Assembly (NCBI GenBank): GCA_037439425.1 | Contig: JBBIWA010000096.1 | Span: 1-19,199 of the forward strand | Direction of reading: 5' to 3' | DNA length: 19,199 bases | Source: JBBIWA01 sp037439425 | GTDB lineage: Bacteria; Acidobacteriota; Blastocatellia; RBC074 | In this document: in pieces, positions 15,094 to 19,199 of the stretch | How positions within the stretch are numbered: the stretch's first letter is position 1 | Layout of the letters: each line of letters starts with the position of its first letter | Program-made: the position numbers and the translations under genes | The notes under the pieces: generated by a model | Seen by the model: the letters and a program-made list of their open reading frames with translations, nothing else | Databases searched by the model: none | Told to the model about the DNA's origin: nothing

Positions 15094-16318
15094 AGGTCGT
15101 CCTGACTGAAGCGACATTGAAGTAAGTGGCGGCGGGTTCGAGACTCTGCGGCATGCTCAGCCGCCCGGTCTTATGCGACAGTATCAGCGAGCGCACGCCG
15201 CGCCGCTGCACCTCTCCCCAATAGCTCTGCCCTTTGAGCACGTTCTCTCGCAACTGATACCATTCCGCCAACGGCACGGCCAGGAAGGCATTCACCACCT
15301 TCGGATCGAAGTGCGAGCCACTGCAACACTTCAATTCTTCAATCGCGGCCTCAAATGCTTTGCCGGCGCGATAAGGACGATCTGAAGTGATCGCATCAAC
15401 CGCATCAGCGACGGCGAAGATGCGTGCACTGAGCGCGATCTCCTCTCCCTTCAGTCCCAGGGGATAGCCCGAACCATCCCACTTCTCGTGGTGCTGCGTC
15501 ACGACCGGCACCGCCTCCTGGAGAAACTCGACGCTGCGCAAGATCTCAGCTCCCTGATCCACGTGGCGGCGCATAATCACCCATTCCTCAGGCGTGAGCG
15601 GCCCCGGTTTGAGCAGGATATAGTCCGGCGTGCCGATCTTTCCGATGTCGTGCAACAAGGCGCCGTGTTCGAGGGCTACCATCTCGCGATCGCTCAAACC
15701 CAGTTGCCGGCCGAGCCGCAGACAATAAGCCACCACGCGCAGCGAATGCCCTTCGGTTTCAGCATCGCGCGCTTCGAGCGCCGTGGCCAGCGCCTGCAGG
15801 GTGGCGCGATAATTGAGATACAGGTCCTCAAACATCGTATTGACCGTGGCATTCATCTGTCGCAGTTGCTCGGTCCGCATCTCCACCAGCTCTTCCAGGT
15901 GGCGTTCATACCGCTGATTGGCTTCAAGCAGCGCCTGATGCTTGAGCGCTCGCTCCACGGCCAGTTCCACCTCCTCGAAGGTAAAGGGTTTGGTGATATA
16001 GTCAAAAGCGCCGCGCCGCAGAGCCTCGATGGCGCTCTGGATGGTCTGGGAGCCAGAAATCATCACCACCACCAGCTCAGGCTTCTGGGCGCGCAACTCG
16101 GAGAGCAAGTCCAGGCCACTGCGTCCCGGCATCATAATGTCGGTCATGACCAGGTGATAGTCGCACTCGCCAAGTCGTACGAGGGCTTCCTCAGCACTGG
16201 CGGCAGCCTCACATTGATACCGCCCGTCAAAGAGCGCCAGCAGCGCCGAGCGCACCAGCGGCTCGTCATCCACAATCAGAATTCTCCGCTCGCGATCTAA
16301 CGGTGAAATCTCTGCCAT
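15086..16318 (-). CDS. Receiver/HD-GYP response regulator (c-di-GMP phosphodiesterase)
   Basis: A 410-residue RpfG-like protein. The receiver (about 11-128) has DDE, Asp60 in LVMTDIMMP, Ser89 and Lys110 in ITKPF. A coiled coil (128-165) joins it to an HD-GYP domain (about 170-350) with the full motif set: His191, HDIGK (223-227), His252, His276-His277, DGSGYP (281-286) and ADAVDAITSDRPYR. It should hydrolyse cyclic di-GMP to pGpG or GMP in the cytoplasm when phosphorylated. A C-terminal tail of about 60 residues is unassigned. A good site, AGGGAGT (16325-16331), precedes the ATG. It is the first gene of a pair, overlapping the second HD-GYP gene by 8 bp. The cognate kinase is not fused; the hybrid kinase just upstream is the obvious candidate. 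Confidence 0.93.
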   Translation of the reverse strand: MAEISPLDRERRILIVDDEPLVRSALLALFDGRYQCEAAASAEEALVRLGECDYHLVMTDIMMPGRSGLDLLSELRAQKPELVVVMISGSQTIQSAIEALRRGAFDYITKPFTFEEVELAVERALKHQALLEANQRYERHLEELVEMRTEQLRQMNATVNTMFEDLYLNYRATLQALATALEARDAETEGHSLRVVAYCLRLGRQLGLSDREMVALEHGALLHDIGKIGTPDYILLKPGPLTPEEWVIMRRHVDQGAEILRSVEFLQEAVPVVTQHHEKWDGSGYPLGLKGEEIALSARIFAVADAVDAITSDRPYRAGKAFEAAIEELKCCSGSHFDPKVVNAFLAVPLAEWYQLRENVLKGQSYWGEVQRRGVRSLILSHKTGRLSMPQSLEPAATYFNVASVRTTYE

Positions 16319-16428
16319 AAAATCACTCCCTGTGAATCAGTTTGGGATGGCGACGACTGATGATTCAGAGTCGGGAGGGGGGCTACCAGCTCCACCGGTA
16401 TTTATCGTCCCCAGTAGAGCTTTTCATT

Positions 16429-16509
16429 AGTAGTCAGTAGTCAGTAGTCAGTGGTAGTCAGTAGAAATTATCTTCCACTCTGCTGACTACTGGCTACTGA
16501 CTACTGACT
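16429..16509 (-). terminator. Heptamer-built inverted repeat ending the upstream kinase gene
   Basis: The left arm (16429-16464) is made of GTAGTCA heptamers and the right arm (16482-16509) of their complement, TACTGAC. The two can pair over about 26 bp with a small bulge, around a loop near 16465-16481. It starts right at the stop codon of the kinase at 16511-18523. It probably acts as a transcript end or 3' stabiliser; no clear T-tract follows on the minus strand. The rest of the 192-bp gap shows only the ribosome binding site of the HD-GYP gene. Confidence 0.65.
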
Positions 16510-16510
16510 C

Positions 16511-18523
16511 CTAGGAATCCAGAACCTTGCGCACCATCCGCGCCAGCTCCTCAACCTGATAGGGCTTCTGAATGAAAGGGACTCCCTGAGCCAGATATTT
16601 TTTCAAATCCTGGCTGACACTATAACCGCTTGATAACAACACGCGCACCGCCGGACGAAGACTCTGTAATGCCTGATGCAGTTCGGTTCCGCTCGCGTCC
16701 GGCATCACCACATCCGAAATGACCAGGGCAATTTCATCGTGATGGCGGCGATAAATCTCCAGTGCTTCGCTGCCGCTGGCTGCTGTGAGTACTTTGTAGC
16801 CATAGCTGGAGAGCGCTTGCTTGGCCAGGGATAAGATGGTCGGTTCGTCATCTACTACCAGAATCGTTTCATTGCCGCCCCGGACCGGGAAAGCTTTGCT
16901 ATTTCTCTTTCTCACCTCACCCTGGTAAGCGGGGAGATAGACGCGAAAGATCGAACCTTTCCCGACCTCGCTTTCAACCGTGACATAGCCCTCGTGGCTC
17001 TTGACGATCCCGTAGACCATCGAGAGGCCAAGGCCTGTCCCCTTGCCCACGGCTTTGGTGGTGAAGAAGGGCTCAAAGATGCGGTTCAAGACTTCCGGCT
17101 CCATCCCCACGCCGCTATCAGCCACACTGAAGTAAGCATAAGCTCCGGCTCGGGCACCGAGATGGGTCTGGACGAAATGCTCATCGAAGACCGCGTTGCC
17201 GGTTTCAATCACAATCTCGCCCACACTGTTCATCGCATCGCGCGCGTTGACGCAGAGGTTGACTATCACCTGTTGCAGCTGGGTCGGATCAACCTTGACT
17301 TTATCCACCTGCTGACCAAGGCACAACTTGAGCTTGATAGTCTCCGGCAGAATGCGGGCCAGAAATTTCGCCGTCTCCTCAATCTGTTGATTGAGCTCAA
17401 GCGGCTCTGGCCGGCTGATCTGCTGGCGACTGTAGGCCAGCAGTTGTTGAACCAGCGTCGCAGCGCGGCGCGCAGCCTGCTCCACCTCTGCCAGACTTTG
17501 ATTGGCCTGATGCTCCGGGCCAATCTGCCGCCGGGCAAAGCTGGTAAAGCCGAGAATGCCAGTGAGCAGGTTATTGAAATCGTGAGCGATGCCGCCGGCC
17601 AGCCGCCCCACGCTGTCAACCTTCTGCGCCTGGATCAGTTGGGCCAGGAGCTGTTTTTCCGCCGTGATGTCGCGCGCCGAAGCGTGACACAGCGCCAGCT
17701 CGCCAGCATCAGTGTAGATCGCTCTGGTGCTGATGCGGGTGTGGATTGTGGCCTTATCCTTCTTGACCATCTCAAACTCTGCGCTGGCTTCACCCTTTTC
17801 GGCCAGCTCGGCCATGAAGTCCGAGAAAGCGACGGCGCTGCTGGCAGTCAAAAAATTCTGTGCGCGCATTTTGCCGACCACTTCTTCGCAGGTGTAACCC
17901 AGTCGTTTGAGCTGTGTCTCGTTGATCTCCACAATCGTTCCATCGGGGGTAAACGAATAGTAGCCATCTGGCGCGTGGTGGTAGAGATCGAGATACTTGT
18001 CGTGCAGAGCTGCCATTTCCTGACTGCGGCGCTCCAGCTCAGCCGTGCGCTCGGCGACGCGCCGGTCCAGCTCGGCGTTGAGCTTCAGCAACTGCTTGCT
18101 CTGCTGCGCCGCTAACTCGGCGAGTCGCCGATTTTCGCGCCTCAGCTCAAATCGCTCGATCATCTCATTGACGGCGCGAAGCAATGCTTCGGTATTCCAC
18201 GGCTTGGTGAAGAAGCGATGGACTTCGCTTTCATTGATGGCCGCTAAAGCTGCTTCCAGATCAGCGTAACCAGTCAAAAGCATCCGCGCGCAATCGGGCC
18301 AGCGACGGCGCACCTCCTTGAGCAGCTCCACCCCTCTCATGCCAGGTAGATGATCATCGGAAAGCACTAGTGAGATGGGTTGGCTCTCCAATAACTGGAG
18401 CGCGGTTTGCCCGTCACGGGCCGTCAAAATCCGGTAGGAACTCCCAGCAAAGGTCTTTTTCAGAAGGCCTAATACTTGCTCTTCATCATCCACTAGCAGT
18501 ATGCTTTGTCCATTCAGGTTCAT
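16511..18523 (-). CDS. REC-PAS hybrid histidine kinase with C-terminal receiver
   Basis: A 670-residue soluble protein. The N-terminal receiver (6-125) has DDE, Asp56 in LVLSDDHLP and Lys107 in FTKPW. A coiled coil (125-175) and a PAS domain (about 176-290) follow. The dimerisation domain (296-370) has His314 in GGIAHDFNNLLTGI, the H-box form of NtrB-like kinases and unlike the two large kinases here. The HATPase (about 375-530) shows NLCVNARDAM, DSGVGM and GKGTGLGLS. The C-terminal receiver (553-668) has Asp604 in LVISDVVMP and Lys653. It both receives and emits phosphate, so it probably links an upstream kinase to further regulators, such as the HD-GYP proteins just downstream. The frame opens at a TTG six codons earlier; the ATG at 18523 aligns with the start of the related receiver at 15093. 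Neither has a strong Shine-Dalgarno. Confidence 0.92.
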   Translation of the reverse strand: MNLNGQSILLVDDEEQVLGLLKKTFAGSSYRILTARDGQTALQLLESQPISLVLSDDHLPGMRGVELLKEVRRRWPDCARMLLTGYADLEAALAAINESEVHRFFTKPWNTEALLRAVNEMIERFELRRENRRLAELAAQQSKQLLKLNAELDRRVAERTAELERRSQEMAALHDKYLDLYHHAPDGYYSFTPDGTIVEINETQLKRLGYTCEEVVGKMRAQNFLTASSAVAFSDFMAELAEKGEASAEFEMVKKDKATIHTRISTRAIYTDAGELALCHASARDITAEKQLLAQLIQAQKVDSVGRLAGGIAHDFNNLLTGILGFTSFARRQIGPEHQANQSLAEVEQAARRAATLVQQLLAYSRQQISRPEPLELNQQIEETAKFLARILPETIKLKLCLGQQVDKVKVDPTQLQQVIVNLCVNARDAMNSVGEIVIETGNAVFDEHFVQTHLGARAGAYAYFSVADSGVGMEPEVLNRIFEPFFTTKAVGKGTGLGLSMVYGIVKSHEGYVTVESEVGKGSIFRVYLPAYQGEVRKRNSKAFPVRGGNETILVVDDEPTILSLAKQALSSYGYKVLTAASGSEALEIYRRHHDEIALVISDVVMPDASGTELHQALQSLRPAVRVLLSSGYSVSQDLKKYLAQGVPFIQKPYQVEELARMVRKVLDS

Positions 18524-19076
18524 CACGGCTGCGGCTGGCAAGCTCTAGAATGAAAATCGCCGCCCCCACTTTGCTCTATTTTGCCAAGACACAGGCAAGC
18601 AATGATTTTCAAAGGCGGTGATTGCTCTCGCGTTGAGGCTTGGGTTGGATTGCAAGCTGAGATCAAGGGCGCCTGCAAGGGGGGGCGTTACCCTAATCCT
18701 GAATTCAGCGAGCAAGCCGTATGCCAGCAGCCTGAGGCCGCAGCAGTCAGGAAGCCGTTCGCCGCTGCTCCCGGTGCTGGGTTAGCCAGTCGTTGCCGTT
18801 CCCGGTACTGGTTTAGCTGGTAGTCAGGGCGCCTGAAGTATAAATCGCCCCAGAATGTCCCAATCCGATCTTGACCACTTGCGGAGAAACTAGACATCAT
18901 AAAGAGCGGGCCGCTGACCAGGCAGCCCGCCCCCCTTCCCGCAATGGGAAGCAAGCCTGAAGCGGGGCCGAGCAACAACTTCAGTCTCGGGCGGCCCCCT
19001 TGCCAATTTTCGTCACCGCCTTGGCCCGTTTTTGGTCAGACAGATCGCTCAGAAAGATTGAAAACCGGTCAGAAAG
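18524..19076. other. Gene-free upstream region
   Basis: No gene can be supported in these 553 bp. A 96-codon minus-strand open frame (18978-18688) resembles nothing I know and lacks a ribosome binding site. An imperfect direct repeat of about 31 bp occurs at about 18763-18820 (GCTCCCGGTGCTGGGTTAGCC, then GTTCCCGGTACTGGTTTAGC). The promoter of the kinase at 16511-18523 should lie at the low-coordinate end, but I could not identify one with confidence. Confidence 0.45.
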
Positions 19077-19199
19077 GGGCGCAGTTTTCAAAAGTCGGTT
19101 CGTGGTAGCGGTGACAGCATCCCACCAACGGCAGTTGGTGGAGAGTGCAAGTCCAGCCTACACCAGCTTGCGTCACCATCCATCGGATACCCCCGATGG
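19077..19199. mobile_element. Second copy of the MITE-like element, cut by window end
   Basis: Starts with GGGCGCAGTTTTCAAAAGT, one change from the 19-bp terminal repeat of the element at 12427-12665. It then follows that element without any indel for 123 bp (118 identical by eye), including the first CCACCAAC..GTTGGTGG palindrome and the CCATCGG..CCGATGG palindrome. Same orientation as the first copy. The right end and its target duplication lie beyond the window. Confidence 0.85.

Noticed and set aside
18688..18978. Minus-strand 96-codon open frame as a gene
   Set aside because: No recognisable domain, no ribosome binding site, low-complexity Ala/Gly content and a competing open frame in the next phase.

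Overview
The window carries a dense, one-sided block of signal-transduction genes. All nine intact protein genes are on the minus strand and none of the plus-strand reading frames looks real, so transcription runs from high to low coordinates. The genes encode three hybrid histidine kinases, one stand-alone receiver protein, two receiver/HD-GYP proteins, one stand-alone HPt-like protein, one MetOD1-family protein and one ChbG/HpnK-type carbohydrate deacetylase. The GC-rich coding sequence, the very large propeller and multi-PAS hybrid kinases, the MetOD1 protein and the abundance of short palindromic repeats fit an environmental bacterium. Acidobacteriota, perhaps the Blastocatellia, is my best guess, but no marker gene is present and this is inference only.

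Layout from right to left (the direction of transcription). 19077-19199 is the start of an inverted-repeat element that runs off the window. 18523-16511 is a REC-PAS-HisKA-HATPase-REC hybrid kinase that ends in a heptamer-built inverted repeat. 16318-13750 is an overlapping pair of REC/HD-GYP proteins, the first with the complete motif set and the second diverged at key positions. 13749-11938 is a 1.8 kb gene-free stretch packed with palindromes, a 27-bp tandem repeat, a 239-bp mobile element with 9-bp target duplications, and a relic of a receiver domain. 11937-7421 is a MetOD1 protein translationally coupled (ATGA) to a five-PAS hybrid kinase with two receivers and an HPt. 7420-7001 holds REP-like palindromes. 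7000-2505 is a propeller/Y_Y_Y membrane hybrid kinase coupled (ATGA) to a separate HPt-like protein that has lost its histidine. 2203-711 is a receiver protein with a Cys-rich tail followed by the deacetylase, closed by a terminator hairpin. 560-391 is a palindrome array, and 409-1 is the remnant of an IS630-like transposase.

How the genes may work together: three kinases sense signals, one through a probable periplasmic propeller and two through PAS domains. There are eight receivers in all. The only recognisable enzymatic output is cyclic-di-GMP hydrolysis by HD-GYP; there is no DNA-binding output domain and no GGDEF cyclase. The two large kinases share a nearly identical 162-bp stretch of receiver DNA, which points to recent duplication or gene conversion. 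The kinase/HPt architecture differs between them: fused with an intact His in one, split off with His changed to Arg in the other.
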